64,000 bases of DNA from Pedobacter mucosus (GTDB taxonomy: Bacteria > Bacteroidota > Bacteroidia > Sphingobacteriales > Sphingobacteriaceae). Both the position numbers and the translations under genes were made by a program. This document shows, piece by piece, positions 38,305 through 48,126 of this stretch (position 1 is its first letter; every line of letters begins with the position of its first letter). The stretch is from the NCBI RefSeq assembly GCF_022200785.1, contig NZ_CP087585.1:2728001-2792000 (forward strand). Reading direction: 5' to 3'. A model generated the notes under the pieces. That model had not been told where the DNA came from and ran no database searches. It saw nothing but the letters and a program-made list of their open reading frames with translations.

Positions 38305-40704
38305 TTATTTCCTAATTTCTGCGCCGGCTTGTCCGGTTAAATTAGCGATTAACTTTTGCATTGTGCTTTCAATCTGCTTATCTGTAAGGGTTTGCTCTTC
38401 ATCCTGCAAAATAAAATTTAGCGCATAAGATTTTTTGCCTTCAGGTAATTTGTCGCCTACATAAACATCAAAAACGCCAACATCTTTTATAAGTTTTTTA
38501 TCCGTTTTAAAGGCTATAGCTTTTAAGGTATCAAAAGTAACATTCTGATCAATCAACAAAGATAAATCCCTTCTCACCTGCGGATATTTTGATACCTCTT
38601 TATTTATAATTGTATTCTTTTTCACAATATCCAATAAACCAGCCCAATCAAAGTCAGCATAAAAAACTTCAGCGTTTACATCGGCAACTTTCCTATCTGC
38701 TTTTGAAACAGCTCCAAAACTTACCAATGCTTTTTCTCCGCGGAAATACTTAATACCATAAGCAAAGTTTTCATCCTGCAACTCATTAGTCTGGAAACTT
38801 GTAATTCCTAAACGAGCAAGAATGGCATCAACAGCAGACTTCAAATTGTAAAAACTTGTCAATTTAGAATTTTGATTCCACTGTTCACTTTCCTTAGATC
38901 CGGAAATAACCAATAACAATCTTGGGCGCTCTACGTACTTTTCATTAATTAAATGGTAAGTTTTTCCAAACTCGTAAAACTTTACATTGGCGTTTTTACG
39001 GTTTTGGTTATAAGCAACGCTTTCTAACGCTGGCATTAACAAACCTTGGCGCATTACATTCAAATCGCTACTTAATGGATTCAAAATAAAAACAGCTTCA
39101 TCCAAATTCTTCGAATAAGTTGATTTTGTTAGGGAGTTACACCAAATTTCTGCGTAACCATTTGCGGTTAACAAATCGGCAATTACGTTTTGCGTGTTTT
39201 CCTTATCAGGTTTTGAAGTATAGGATAAAGAAGCATTTACTTTAGAAGGAATCGGGATGTTATTGTAACCATAAATTCTCAAAACCTCTTCTGTAATGTC
39301 GCATTCGCGTGTAACATCAACCTTATACGATGGAACTTTTAAAGATAAACCCTCTTCAGTTTCTGCTGTTGCTTCGATACCTAAAGCGATAATAATCTCT
39401 TTAATCTCTTTAGAAGGAATTTCAATACCAATTAATTTATTGATGTTGTGAAAACTCACATCAAATTCAAACGCGGCAATTGGTTTAGGGTAAATATCAG
39501 AAACTGATGATGAAATTTCTCCTCCCGCTAATTCTTTAATTAAAAGCGCCGCGTATTTTAAAGCAGTTACCGTAATTTCTGGATCTGTTCCACGCTCATA
39601 GCGAAAAGAAGCATCAGTTTTTAAACCATGTCTTTTTGATGTTTTACGAACAGAAACTGAATTGAAATAAGCGCTTTCTAAAAAGATGTTTTTAGTTTCC
39701 AAATCTACTCCCGAAGTTTTTCCTCCGAAAACACCAGCAATGCACATCGGTTCTTTGGCACTGCAAATCATTAAATCATCTGCGTTCAACTTGCGCTCAA
39801 TACCATCAAGCGTGGTAAATGGAGTTCCTTCGGCTACCTTTTTAACGAAAACCTTTCCACCAGTAATTTTATCAGCATCAAAAGCATGTAACGGTTGACC
39901 CAAACTATGAAGTACAAAATTGGTAATATCTACTACATTATTAATTGGACGAATGCCAATAACCTTCAACTTATCCTTCAACCAATCTGGAGATTCTGCA
40001 ACCTTAACACCAGAAATCGTTAAACTACTATATCTAGGACAAGCTTCCTGATCTTCAACATTTACATCAATTACTAAATTTTCGTTATCTATTTTAAAGC
40101 CTGCTAAATCTGGTAATTGATACGTGCTACGAAAAAAAGCTGCTAAATCTCTCGCTACGCCCAAATGTGAAGCAGCATCAGCTCGGTTTGGTGTAAGCCC
40201 GATTTCAAAAACAAAATCATCATCCATTTTAAAATGATCTTTAGCACGGATACCAACTTGAGTATCTTCGTCTAAGATCATAATGCCATCATGAGATTTG
40301 CCTAAACTAATTTCATCTTCAGCACAAATCATTCCCTGAGAAACCTCTCCCCTAATTTTCGATTCCTTAATTTTGAAAGGCTCACCTTCCAAAGGATAAA
40401 CAGTTGTGCCAACGGTAGCCACAACAACTTTTTGTCCGGCGCCTACATTTGGTGCTCCACAAACGATTTGTAAATTTTCTGCTCCACCAACATTAACAGT
40501 TGTAATGCGCAGGCGATCAGCATTTGGGTGCTGTATGCAGGTTAATACTTCACCAATTACCAATCCTTCCAAACCACCAACTACAGGCTGCACTTTATCT
40601 ACACTTTCTACTTCTAAACCAACATCGGTTAAAATTAAAGAGAGTTCTTGTGGCGTTTTATCTATTTGTACAAATTGCTTTAACCAGTTATAAGATATTT
40701 TCAT
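38305..40704 (-). CDS. pheT: Phenylalanine--tRNA ligase beta subunit
   Basis: A 799-residue subunit of the alpha2-beta2 enzyme that charges tRNA-Phe. It has the N-terminal tRNA-binding OB domain (about 40-150, with HPNADRLRITTVNVG and QIVCGAPNVGAG), the B3/B4 editing domain, B5, the core catalytic-like domain, and a C-terminal FDX-ACB anticodon-binding domain. The length is standard for the long bacterial form. pheS is not adjacent in this window. It heads the pheT-coiled-coil-zapA group. Confidence 0.97.
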   Translation of the reverse strand: MKISYNWLKQFVQIDKTPQELSLILTDVGLEVESVDKVQPVVGGLEGLVIGEVLTCIQHPNADRLRITTVNVGGAENLQIVCGAPNVGAGQKVVVATVGTTVYPLEGEPFKIKESKIRGEVSQGMICAEDEISLGKSHDGIMILDEDTQVGIRAKDHFKMDDDFVFEIGLTPNRADAASHLGVARDLAAFFRSTYQLPDLAGFKIDNENLVIDVNVEDQEACPRYSSLTISGVKVAESPDWLKDKLKVIGIRPINNVVDITNFVLHSLGQPLHAFDADKITGGKVFVKKVAEGTPFTTLDGIERKLNADDLMICSAKEPMCIAGVFGGKTSGVDLETKNIFLESAYFNSVSVRKTSKRHGLKTDASFRYERGTDPEITVTALKYAALLIKELAGGEISSSVSDIYPKPIAAFEFDVSFHNINKLIGIEIPSKEIKEIIIALGIEATAETEEGLSLKVPSYKVDVTRECDITEEVLRIYGYNNIPIPSKVNASLSYTSKPDKENTQNVIADLLTANGYAEIWCNSLTKSTYSKNLDEAVFILNPLSSDLNVMRQGLLMPALESVAYNQNRKNANVKFYEFGKTYHLINEKYVERPRLLLVISGSKESEQWNQNSKLTSFYNLKSAVDAILARLGITSFQTNELQDENFAYGIKYFRGEKALVSFGAVSKADRKVADVNAEVFYADFDWAGLLDIVKKNTIINKEVSKYPQVRRDLSLLIDQNVTFDTLKAIAFKTDKKLIKDVGVFDVYVGDKLPEGKKSYALNFILQDEEQTLTDKQIESTMQKLIANLTGQAGAEIRK

Positions 40705-41344
40705 TTAGTCAATTTTATTTTTATCGGCAATGAAGCTTGCATAATTTAATTGTTTACTTAAGCAGTAAATCATGAAGGTTTCATTTCAGCGTATCAAGTA
40801 ATGAGTATCAAGTACAAAGATTTAATATCTATTGATAATCAAATTTTATAAAACGCAAAGATAATATTAAAGCCGAAAGGTTTAATGTTATGATTACAAA
40901 AAGAATATTTTAAACATTTATGAAAATGCAATCGTAATAGTTGCGGTAAATTTAACATGAAAATTAAGTATACATAAGGCGTAGTTTTAGCTTTACATTT
41001 TAAAGGAAAAAAGTATAATTAATTATAACTAAAAGTGAATTACTGACAATTTTTTATTGATTTTTTTGAGCCTGAACAAACATATGTGCAACATTGAGCA
41101 ATGTGTAAAGCCAGATTATACAATCGTTTCAATTTGATCTTGTGGAACATCCCTTTACTCAAAAACTGCCTATATTTATCAAATAAAGCTGGTTTTTCAG
41201 TATCGCAAAGGATCTAAATATTGCTCATTTAGTTATAAAAAAAAGAATAATTTTTTATAATTATTAAGCTTTTTACGATAAATACTTAGCATGCGAAAAA
41301 TGAGCGTAAAAAAAGCATTAATAAAAAAATAATCCATCCTAAAA
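40705..41344. other. 640-bp divergent spacer between pheT and the polysaccharide operon
   Basis: A+T-rich, with no convincing ORF. Visible elements are two direct copies of GTATCAAGTA (40791-40800, 40805-40814), a 6-bp dyad ACATTG/CAATGT (41091-41104) and an A/T-only inverted repeat TTATAAAAAA/TTTTTTATAA (41233-41242, 41251-41260). It must hold the promoters of pheT and the polysaccharide operon, but I see no clean TAnnTTTG box. Confidence 0.5.
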
Positions 41345-42154
41345 ATGTTCAACACAATCAAAATCTCTGGCCGCAAAAACCTTTTGTTTTTATGCTTTTT
41401 ATTTTCAATAGCTATTATGGTTAGCTCTTGTGCCACTTCTCAGAAAACAGTCTATTTTAATAATCAGCAGGATGCCATGTTAAAATCTAACAATGTGCCT
41501 GCTAAAAACACCATTCATCCAAACGATTTATTAAGTATTGCGGTTACTAGTTTAAATCCAACAGCTACAGAAATATTTAATAAACCAAATAATTCTTTTG
41601 TAGCCAGTAGTGGCGTAACTGGAATGAATTTGCAATCTCCTGGATATCTGGTAAATGAAGAAGGAAAAATTCAATTTCCTGTACTGGGCGAAATGGTGGT
41701 TACCGGTTTGACAACCAATGAATTAAGGGTGAAAATTACTAATGAGTTAACAAACAAAAAGTTACTTGTTGACCCGATTGTTATTGTTAGACAGTTAAAT
41801 TTTAAAGTAAGTATTTTAGGTGAGGTTGCTCGTCCTTCAGTTGTGAATGTTCAGAATGAGAAAATTTCATTATTAGAAGCACTTGGCTTGGCTGGAGACA
41901 TTACTATTTATGGAAAAAAAGATAATGTAATGGTTATCCGTGAGGAAGATGGTGTTAAAAAAATTAAGAGATTAAATCTTAATTCAAGTGAAATATTTAC
42001 ATCAGAATATTATTATTTAAAATCTAACGATATCGTTTATGTTGAAGCGAACAAAGCAAAAGTTGCCAGCTCAACAAGATCATCTCAACTTTTACCAATA
42101 TTATTAAGTGCACTATCATTTGGAGCAATTATTATAGATCGTATAGCTAGATAA
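41345..42154 (+). CDS. Polysaccharide export lipoprotein (Wza/BexD-like, SLBB)
   Basis: A 269-residue outer-membrane export protein. The signal peptide ends at a lipobox (VSSC, C29). The polysaccharide export domain carries TIHPNDLLSIAVTSLNP (about 60-75) and is followed by a SLBB domain (VSILGEVARPSVVNVQN, about 155-225). A C-terminal hydrophobic helix ends IIIDRIAR. It is first in a nine-gene operon and lies 2 bp before the Wzc-like kinase. It would form the outer-membrane exit channel for the polymer. Bacteroidota copies are shorter than E. coli Wza. Confidence 0.9.
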   Translation: MFNTIKISGRKNLLFLCFLFSIAIMVSSCATSQKTVYFNNQQDAMLKSNNVPAKNTIHPNDLLSIAVTSLNPTATEIFNKPNNSFVASSGVTGMNLQSPGYLVNEEGKIQFPVLGEMVVTGLTTNELRVKITNELTNKKLLVDPIVIVRQLNFKVSILGEVARPSVVNVQNEKISLLEALGLAGDITIYGKKDNVMVIREEDGVKKIKRLNLNSSEIFTSEYYYLKSNDIVYVEANKAKVASSTRSSQLLPILLSALSFGAIIIDRIAR

Positions 42155-42156
42155 AA

Positions 42157-44490
42157 ATGAGTTTAATAAGAAAAACTACAGAAACTAATACACCTGGTAA
42201 TTCTAAGGGGTTAATGATATTTAAATTGTTACCCTATTGGCCATTCTTTTTAATACTATTTGGCATCGCCATTTTAGGTGCCTACCTTTATTTGCAAATT
42301 ACGCCTGTTGCTTATGAAACAAATGCTAGAATTCAAATAAACGAACGGAAAGGATCTTCTGAAATTTCGACACCTGCTGAACCAATGCAAGATGTTAAAC
42401 AAAAGAAGACAGTTGATAATGAACGTGAGGTAATTATCTCAACGCCTATATTAGGAAAAGTTGTACAAGATTTAAGTCTATATGCTACCGTATATATTAA
42501 AAAAGGTTTATCAACTAAAACGCTTTACAAAAATTCTCCGATAAAAATTATCGTTCAAAATCCCGATAAAATTGTTCCGCAGGATAAAATTTCTTTTACT
42601 TATAGTGATAAAGGTGTAATTATTAGTGGTAAAACTTACACTTATCTTACTTGGTATCGGATGCCATATGGCACCATAAGGTTTAAAAAAACGGGCAGTA
42701 AATCAACTTCAGGTGAGGATAAATTATCATTTTCGCTTACGCCTCTCAAAAGTGTAGTTCAATCCATTTCAGAACGCCTTACGGTTACGGAAGCAAATAA
42801 GCTTTCTACTATTTTAAATGTTTCATTTTTAGATGAAGACCCAACACGGGCTGAAGACATTTTAAATACTACACTAAAAGCTTATGCTAATGCTGGAATT
42901 GAAGAAGACAATAAGCTTGCAGCAAATACTTTGCAGTTTATAAATCAACGCTTAGCAGGCGTAGAAAATGAGTTAATCGCCATTGAAAGTCAACAACAAA
43001 ATTACCAAGCAAGTCGTGGCGCTATTGATATTGGTACACAAGGTAAATTATATTTAGAAAATGTAAGTGTTAATGATCAAAAAGTAGGCGAAATTAACAT
43101 GCAGCTTTCTGTACTTGATCAAGTTGAAAAATATGTACGATCGAAAGATTTAAGTGCTGGCATTGTACCATCAACAGCAGGTATAAATGATCCATCACTT
43201 ACTGATATGGTTAAAGATATTTATCAACTGCAATTAAATGCTGAAGGATTGAAGAAAACGACTGGTGAAAATAACCCCTTATACGTTACTTATACCGATC
43301 AAATTCAATCGATTAAACCTCAGATTATTCAAAACCTCCGTAATCAACGAAATAGCTTAAACGCTAGTAAAGCAAACTTATCATCAACCACAAATAACTA
43401 TTCATCTGCTTTGCAATCTATGCCAGAAACGCAAAGGAAATTAGTGGATATAGATCGCGAGCAGCAAATAAAAAGCGGCATTTATACTTTTTTATTAAAG
43501 AAAAAGGAAGAAACTGCTTTGAGTTATATTACAAATGGATCTGATAGCAAAATTGTGAGCGGCGCCATTTCTTCTGAGTTTCCAGTAAGTCCAAAACGTA
43601 AAATGGTTTACTTGGCTTCACTACTTGGAGCTGGTATATTGGGTATTGGTTTTGTATCTGTAAAGGAAGGTTTGAGGCGAAATGTAATGTTTCAAAAAGA
43701 CATCGAAGAGCTTACTTCTTTACCGGTTATTGCAGAAATTAGTTCCAATCCTAAAAAGGCAAATATTGTTACAGGTTCTAAAGAACGTACACTCATCGCA
43801 GAGCAATTTCGAAGTTTAAGAACAACTTTGAGATACTTAGGCGTAGATACTTCTAAAAAAAGAATCATGGTTACTTCAGCCATTCCTGGAGAAGGTAAAA
43901 GTTTCATCGCTTCTAATTTGGCAATTACTTTATCCATGAGCGGTAAAAAAGTCGCTTTGTTAGATTTTGATCTTAATCACCCAAGCATTCACCATAAATT
44001 TGGCTTAAAACAGTCTGCTGGTATTACAGAATATTTGGAAGGAAGTGCAACACTTGAAGATATAAAAATTCAGCCAACTAAATTTGAAAATTTAACGATC
44101 ATGTTAACTGGCTCATTACCTGATGATCCAGCTGAGCTTATCATGAATGGAAGAGCACAAAAGTTGCTTGATGAACTACAAGATGATTATGATTTTATCA
44201 TTATAGATGTTCCGCCAGTTGGTCCGGTATCTGATGCTTATACCATTGCTCCTCTTTGTGATGCAACTTTATTTGTAATTAGACATGCCTATACACCGAA
44301 GATTTTTGTGGAACGCATAGATGAAAATATAAAACTTAATAATCTACCTAGTCCAGGAATTGTATTTAATGCTGTTGCACAAAGAGGTTATGGCAAAAAT
44401 AATTATGGCTATGGTTATGGATCAGGTATGGTTTATGGTGGTTCATACGATAGAAAATTGATAAGCAAAACAGGTCAGATTAATGAATAG
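42157..44490 (+). CDS. Polysaccharide co-polymerase / tyrosine autokinase (Wzc/GumC type)
   Basis: A 777-residue protein that spans the inner membrane and controls polymer length and export. Two membrane helices (about 27-47 and 485-505) enclose a periplasmic coiled-coil Wzz domain. The cytoplasmic BY-kinase domain has Walker A SAIPGEGKSF (about 574-583), Walker A' LLDFDLNHP and Walker B DFIIIDVPP (about 679). The C-terminal tail is tyrosine-rich (about 747-768: YGKNNYGYGYGSG and more), the usual autophosphorylation cluster. It overlaps the flippase gene by 8 bp. The partner phosphatase is not in the window. Confidence 0.93.
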   Translation: MSLIRKTTETNTPGNSKGLMIFKLLPYWPFFLILFGIAILGAYLYLQITPVAYETNARIQINERKGSSEISTPAEPMQDVKQKKTVDNEREVIISTPILGKVVQDLSLYATVYIKKGLSTKTLYKNSPIKIIVQNPDKIVPQDKISFTYSDKGVIISGKTYTYLTWYRMPYGTIRFKKTGSKSTSGEDKLSFSLTPLKSVVQSISERLTVTEANKLSTILNVSFLDEDPTRAEDILNTTLKAYANAGIEEDNKLAANTLQFINQRLAGVENELIAIESQQQNYQASRGAIDIGTQGKLYLENVSVNDQKVGEINMQLSVLDQVEKYVRSKDLSAGIVPSTAGINDPSLTDMVKDIYQLQLNAEGLKKTTGENNPLYVTYTDQIQSIKPQIIQNLRNQRNSLNASKANLSSTTNNYSSALQSMPETQRKLVDIDREQQIKSGIYTFLLKKKEETALSYITNGSDSKIVSGAISSEFPVSPKRKMVYLASLLGAGILGIGFVSVKEGLRRNVMFQKDIEELTSLPVIAEISSNPKKANIVTGSKERTLIAEQFRSLRTTLRYLGVDTSKKRIMVTSAIPGEGKSFIASNLAITLSMSGKKVALLDFDLNHPSIHHKFGLKQSAGITEYLEGSATLEDIKIQPTKFENLTIMLTGSLPDDPAELIMNGRAQKLLDELQDDYDFIIIDVPPVGPVSDAYTIAPLCDATLFVIRHAYTPKIFVERIDENIKLNNLPSPGIVFNAVAQRGYGKNNYGYGYGSGMVYGGSYDRKLISKTGQINE

Positions 44491-46021
44491 CAAGACCTTA
44501 AGGTGGAATTTTATTTTTCAGTACGGCTATGTTATTACCAACATTATCAATTCTGTTATCTTATTACCGCTATACCTTAAATGGATAGATTCATCAACTT
44601 TAGGACTTTGGTTGGCAACGGGCAATATTTTGGCTTGGATGACTTTAGTTGATCCAGGAATTGGAGACGTTATACAGCAAAAGATTGCGCAGTTAAGAGG
44701 AGAAAACGATAATTCGGAAATTGGAAGAACAATTGGCTCTGGCGTGCTAGCATCTATTGGTACCTTAACGATTGCCATTGCAGCTGGAATTATTTTCTAC
44801 TTTTTAATTGGGAAAATTATTGATAAGGATGTTTCAAAATACGCAGGTTTACAGTTAGCGTTACTCATTTCTATTGTAGCAACAGGCTTATCACTGGTTT
44901 CATTTAGTCTTTCGGGCATTAATCAAGGTATTCAAAATTCAGCCCCAGTAGCCATAAGCTCACTAACGGGAAATTTTTTATTTTTAATTACCAATGTTTG
45001 TTTGCTTTATATGGGTTTTGGCGTTATTTCGATAGCCCTGTCAAACTTAATTAGAGCTTTTTATATAAATGTTTTTAATTATTTCGCGCTACGAAGCACA
45101 TTAAAAAAAGAAAATCTATTAGTAATTTATAGCAAATCTCATTTTAAAAAATTTATTAAAATATTTTCATTTACTTCCGCATCCCGTATTATTGGTGGTT
45201 TTGCGGCAAGCATGGATATGATTGTGTTGGCCAGATTTGTTTCCCCAAGCCTGATAACCTTGTTTGAAATCAATAAAAGACCAATACAAATGATTCAATC
45301 TCTTGTTGGAAGGCACTCAGTAGCGCTAATGCCAACTATTTCTCACGCAAAAGGGAAAAACGATAATTTTGCTATTAAAAACCTGATCAATACCCAATTT
45401 AAATATTATGTATATGTAATATTTTTTATTGCCATTTGCTTCATCGTAAATTATAATAGCTTAATTACTGCGTGGACCGGCGAAGGGAAATATGCTGGTA
45501 ACCAAATCGTGTTTATTTTGATTGCGAATTTTTTCTTTTTCCTCATCGGATATTTTATGGCCAATATGGGTTATGCCTTAGGCGATATAAAAATGAACAG
45601 CTTTATAAACATTTTAAAAGGTGTAATATCTGGTATTCTATTTTATGTTTTCACCAAAATATATGGTATTGTAGGTTTACTAATCGTAATGTTGACCGTA
45701 AACATTTGCATTGATTTTATATTTTTTAGCTACCGATTATATAAACTGGGTTATTTAGATTTAAGTTCAACACTTCATTCTTTAGGCCTTTGGGCGAAAG
45801 TTTTTCCATTGGCTGCTGCCGCAGGATTAGGTTTTAATTATCTATTTAATACCATTATTCCTAGTCAGATGCTTATCTCCAAAATATTATTAAATGGTTC
45901 ATGCTTCTTCCTTTTTTATGGGATGTTGATTTTAATTTTTGATCAGCCTTTGAAAAAAGAAATTTGGAACATTCTATCAAATTTAAATTTTAAAAACCGT
46001 ACACAATTGAACAAACAGTAA
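44483..46021 (+). CDS. Polysaccharide flippase (Wzx/MOP superfamily)
   Basis: A 512-residue protein with about 12-14 membrane helices throughout and little soluble sequence, of the oligosaccharidyl-lipid flippase type. It would turn undecaprenyl-linked repeat units across the inner membrane. The conserved N-terminal region begins with an aromatic-rich helix followed by LPLYLKWIDSSTLGLWLA and an acidic loop (VDPGIGDVIQQKIAQLRGE). The gene overlaps the kinase by 8 bp and precedes a GT2 enzyme by 4 bp. Flippase substrate specificity cannot be predicted. Confidence 0.88.
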   Translation: MNSKTLRWNFIFQYGYVITNIINSVILLPLYLKWIDSSTLGLWLATGNILAWMTLVDPGIGDVIQQKIAQLRGENDNSEIGRTIGSGVLASIGTLTIAIAAGIIFYFLIGKIIDKDVSKYAGLQLALLISIVATGLSLVSFSLSGINQGIQNSAPVAISSLTGNFLFLITNVCLLYMGFGVISIALSNLIRAFYINVFNYFALRSTLKKENLLVIYSKSHFKKFIKIFSFTSASRIIGGFAASMDMIVLARFVSPSLITLFEINKRPIQMIQSLVGRHSVALMPTISHAKGKNDNFAIKNLINTQFKYYVYVIFFIAICFIVNYNSLITAWTGEGKYAGNQIVFILIANFFFFLIGYFMANMGYALGDIKMNSFINILKGVISGILFYVFTKIYGIVGLLIVMLTVNICIDFIFFSYRLYKLGYLDLSSTLHSLGLWAKVFPLAAAAGLGFNYLFNTIIPSQMLISKILLNGSCFFLFYGMLILIFDQPLKKEIWNILSNLNFKNRTQLNKQ

Positions 46022-46025
46022 CAAT

Positions 46026-46790
46026 ATGGCAAAATTTGTAGTTATGCTCCGTGTTAAAGACGGAATATTTTTCGCTGAAGAGTGGCTTGAATGCTTTGAA
46101 AAGCTTGCAGATGAAATTGTTGTGCTCGATAACGGATCAACAGATGGCACTTACGAAATGCTAAAAAAACATCCTAAAGTAGTTGATATTATTCGTACTG
46201 AAGGCTACAACGAGGGACGAGATAAAAACCTACTTTATGATCACGTTCGTTTACGCAAACCAGATTGGTGCCTTTGGATAGATATTGATGAAATATTTGA
46301 GCCAGGTTTAACCAGAGCGCATTTTGATAAATTAATGGAAAGCAAGTTATACAATAAATTTGCTTTTAGAAGATTTCATTTTACCGATCGTGAGCACTTT
46401 GCAGGTTCATGGTACCGTTTAAATTATTCATCTGGGCATGATAGAATAATGTGGAGAGAAAACCCTGCGGGGCATTTTCAAGATTTAATTATAGATTCTC
46501 CAAACGTTAAAGGCATAAAAGGTTTAAAGAAAAATACAAACTTTAGATTGAAGCACCTTGGTTATATCAATAAGGAATTAGTTGATAAAAAGGCAGAAAT
46601 ATATAGGGCTATTATCCCTGAAAAAGAAGAAATTTTCCAATCAATGTACCTTACTGGAGAAAGACCTATAAAGTGGATTGATGACCGAAAAAACTACAAA
46701 GTAATACTATTAAACAACCTTTTAAGTACAATACAAATATTTCATCTTTTTCCTAAAGTTGCCAGAAGAGTAAAAAAGATTTTTGCATGA
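46026..46790 (+). CDS. Glycosyltransferase family 2
   Basis: A 254-residue GT-A enzyme. The N-terminal nucleotide-binding part has VVLDNGSTDGTYEML (about 33-47), and the metal-binding motif is DIDEIF (about 88-93). The later part (FRRFHFTDREHFAGSWYR) is the acceptor side. It is soluble or membrane-associated in the cytoplasm and would add one sugar to the lipid-linked repeat unit. Sugar and linkage are unknown. Its stop overlaps the start of the polymerase gene by 4 bp, so the two are translationally coupled. Confidence 0.88.
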   Translation: MAKFVVMLRVKDGIFFAEEWLECFEKLADEIVVLDNGSTDGTYEMLKKHPKVVDIIRTEGYNEGRDKNLLYDHVRLRKPDWCLWIDIDEIFEPGLTRAHFDKLMESKLYNKFAFRRFHFTDREHFAGSWYRLNYSSGHDRIMWRENPAGHFQDLIIDSPNVKGIKGLKKNTNFRLKHLGYINKELVDKKAEIYRAIIPEKEEIFQSMYLTGERPIKWIDDRKNYKVILLNNLLSTIQIFHLFPKVARRVKKIFA

Positions 46791-48124
46791 GTTATACCGT
46801 AAAGATATTTGGTTATGATATTAATGTAGGAGAAGTACTGCTCGTATTTTTCTCTTACTTATTGATAGAGAACATCTTTTCGTGGTTGGTTTGGCCAAAT
46901 TCGATTATACTTTTATTATTCGAAAAAATTGCTGGCATTGCCGTATTTTGCTATGTAATGTACAATTTCGCTAACCTTAAGTTTGGCGAAAAGATTGTAA
47001 TGGGTTTAATGTGTGCCATTTTGCTTCGTTTAGTTTTCGAATCAATGATCGATTTTGGTACAATTTTTCAGCAATTAACATTGTTTACCATTCTTGTTCC
47101 TGTTGCCTATGTTGTTTTTATTAAAGCGGTATCACGAACATTAGATCTTGATCTTTTAAAGTTCATTTCTAACTTTTACATCGTAACATATATAATATTT
47201 ATGGCCGTATATGGCCGGGGTTTTTCATTTAGTTTAGATAGCGTTGTCATGGTGGATTACGGTCCTTTTTCTGGTGATACCAGAATAATCCATGCCCGAT
47301 CTATTTTTATGATGATTATACCTATGCTGTATTATTTTCATCAATATATACAAGCTGGAAAGTTAAAATTCTTTCTCCCCTTTGCCTTCTGTTTCATTGT
47401 AATCTTAATCCACCAACACCGTTCGGTATGGGCAAGTGCACTTTTTGCAATCGGCATTTATTTGTTTATGGGATTAAGAAACAAACTTATTCCGCTACCA
47501 AAATTATTGCAGCTTATTTTAGGTGGAACTATCATTTTAGTATTACTAACGTTTGTGATTTCGCAGGTTTTCCCTGGGATGCTAAAATTTTTTGCTGACC
47601 GTTTTAGCGAGATTTTTGACCCCACCAGAGAAGATGGAACAGGAAAATTTAGGGCAGATCAACGCCGGGTATATTTTCCTATGGTTTTGGAAAGGCCCTT
47701 TTTCGGCTGGACGTTTAAAGGTTTTGAAATGGAAAATCCATTAGTAGATTGGTGGCCTGCAAAATCCGGGCAACATTTCCACGAAGGTTATATGGAAATG
47801 CTTTTCTACCACGGTTTTTTCGGCCTAATGCTCAAGTATTTTTATCTAGCTTATTTATTTGTTAAAGCTTTTAGCAGAAGGTTAAATCAAGAGGCAATTG
47901 TGCTTATTGCTTTTTCAGTCTCTGGCTTAATATTTTCTTTTAGCTACGTTTTACCATTGGTTTTTTGGGGTCATGTAGGGCTTTGTCTTTATTACTTGGA
48001 AAGAGTTCCGGCAGAAGAAGCTAATGAAAGTGTGGCTATAGATCTTAATGCACAAAACGAAAGCATTAAACCCATTCAATCAGAAAATCATCAATTGTCC
48101 AATCGCAAACTCATTAATTCTTAA
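46787..48124 (+). CDS. Polysaccharide polymerase (Wzy / O-antigen ligase-like)
   Basis: A 445-residue protein with about 10-11 membrane helices and one large periplasmic loop (about 265-340). The loop holds an Arg-rich stretch (FRADQRRVYFPMVLERPFFG) and a GQHFHEGYMEMLFYHGFFG motif, the pattern of the Wzy_C/O-antigen ligase family. It would polymerise lipid-linked repeat units in the periplasm. Its presence with a flippase and a Wzc-like co-polymerase defines a Wzx/Wzy-dependent pathway. The C-terminal 30 residues are polar and cytoplasmic. Confidence 0.85.
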   Translation: MSYTVKIFGYDINVGEVLLVFFSYLLIENIFSWLVWPNSIILLLFEKIAGIAVFCYVMYNFANLKFGEKIVMGLMCAILLRLVFESMIDFGTIFQQLTLFTILVPVAYVVFIKAVSRTLDLDLLKFISNFYIVTYIIFMAVYGRGFSFSLDSVVMVDYGPFSGDTRIIHARSIFMMIIPMLYYFHQYIQAGKLKFFLPFAFCFIVILIHQHRSVWASALFAIGIYLFMGLRNKLIPLPKLLQLILGGTIILVLLTFVISQVFPGMLKFFADRFSEIFDPTREDGTGKFRADQRRVYFPMVLERPFFGWTFKGFEMENPLVDWWPAKSGQHFHEGYMEMLFYHGFFGLMLKYFYLAYLFVKAFSRRLNQEAIVLIAFSVSGLIFSFSYVLPLVFWGHVGLCLYYLERVPAEEANESVAIDLNAQNESIKPIQSENHQLSNRKLINS

Positions 48125-48126
48125 TT

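Noticed and set aside
41233..41436. 67-codon minus-strand frame at the start of the polysaccharide operon
   Set aside because: It overlaps the well-supported export lipoprotein and an A/T-only inverted repeat, and has no recognisable domain.
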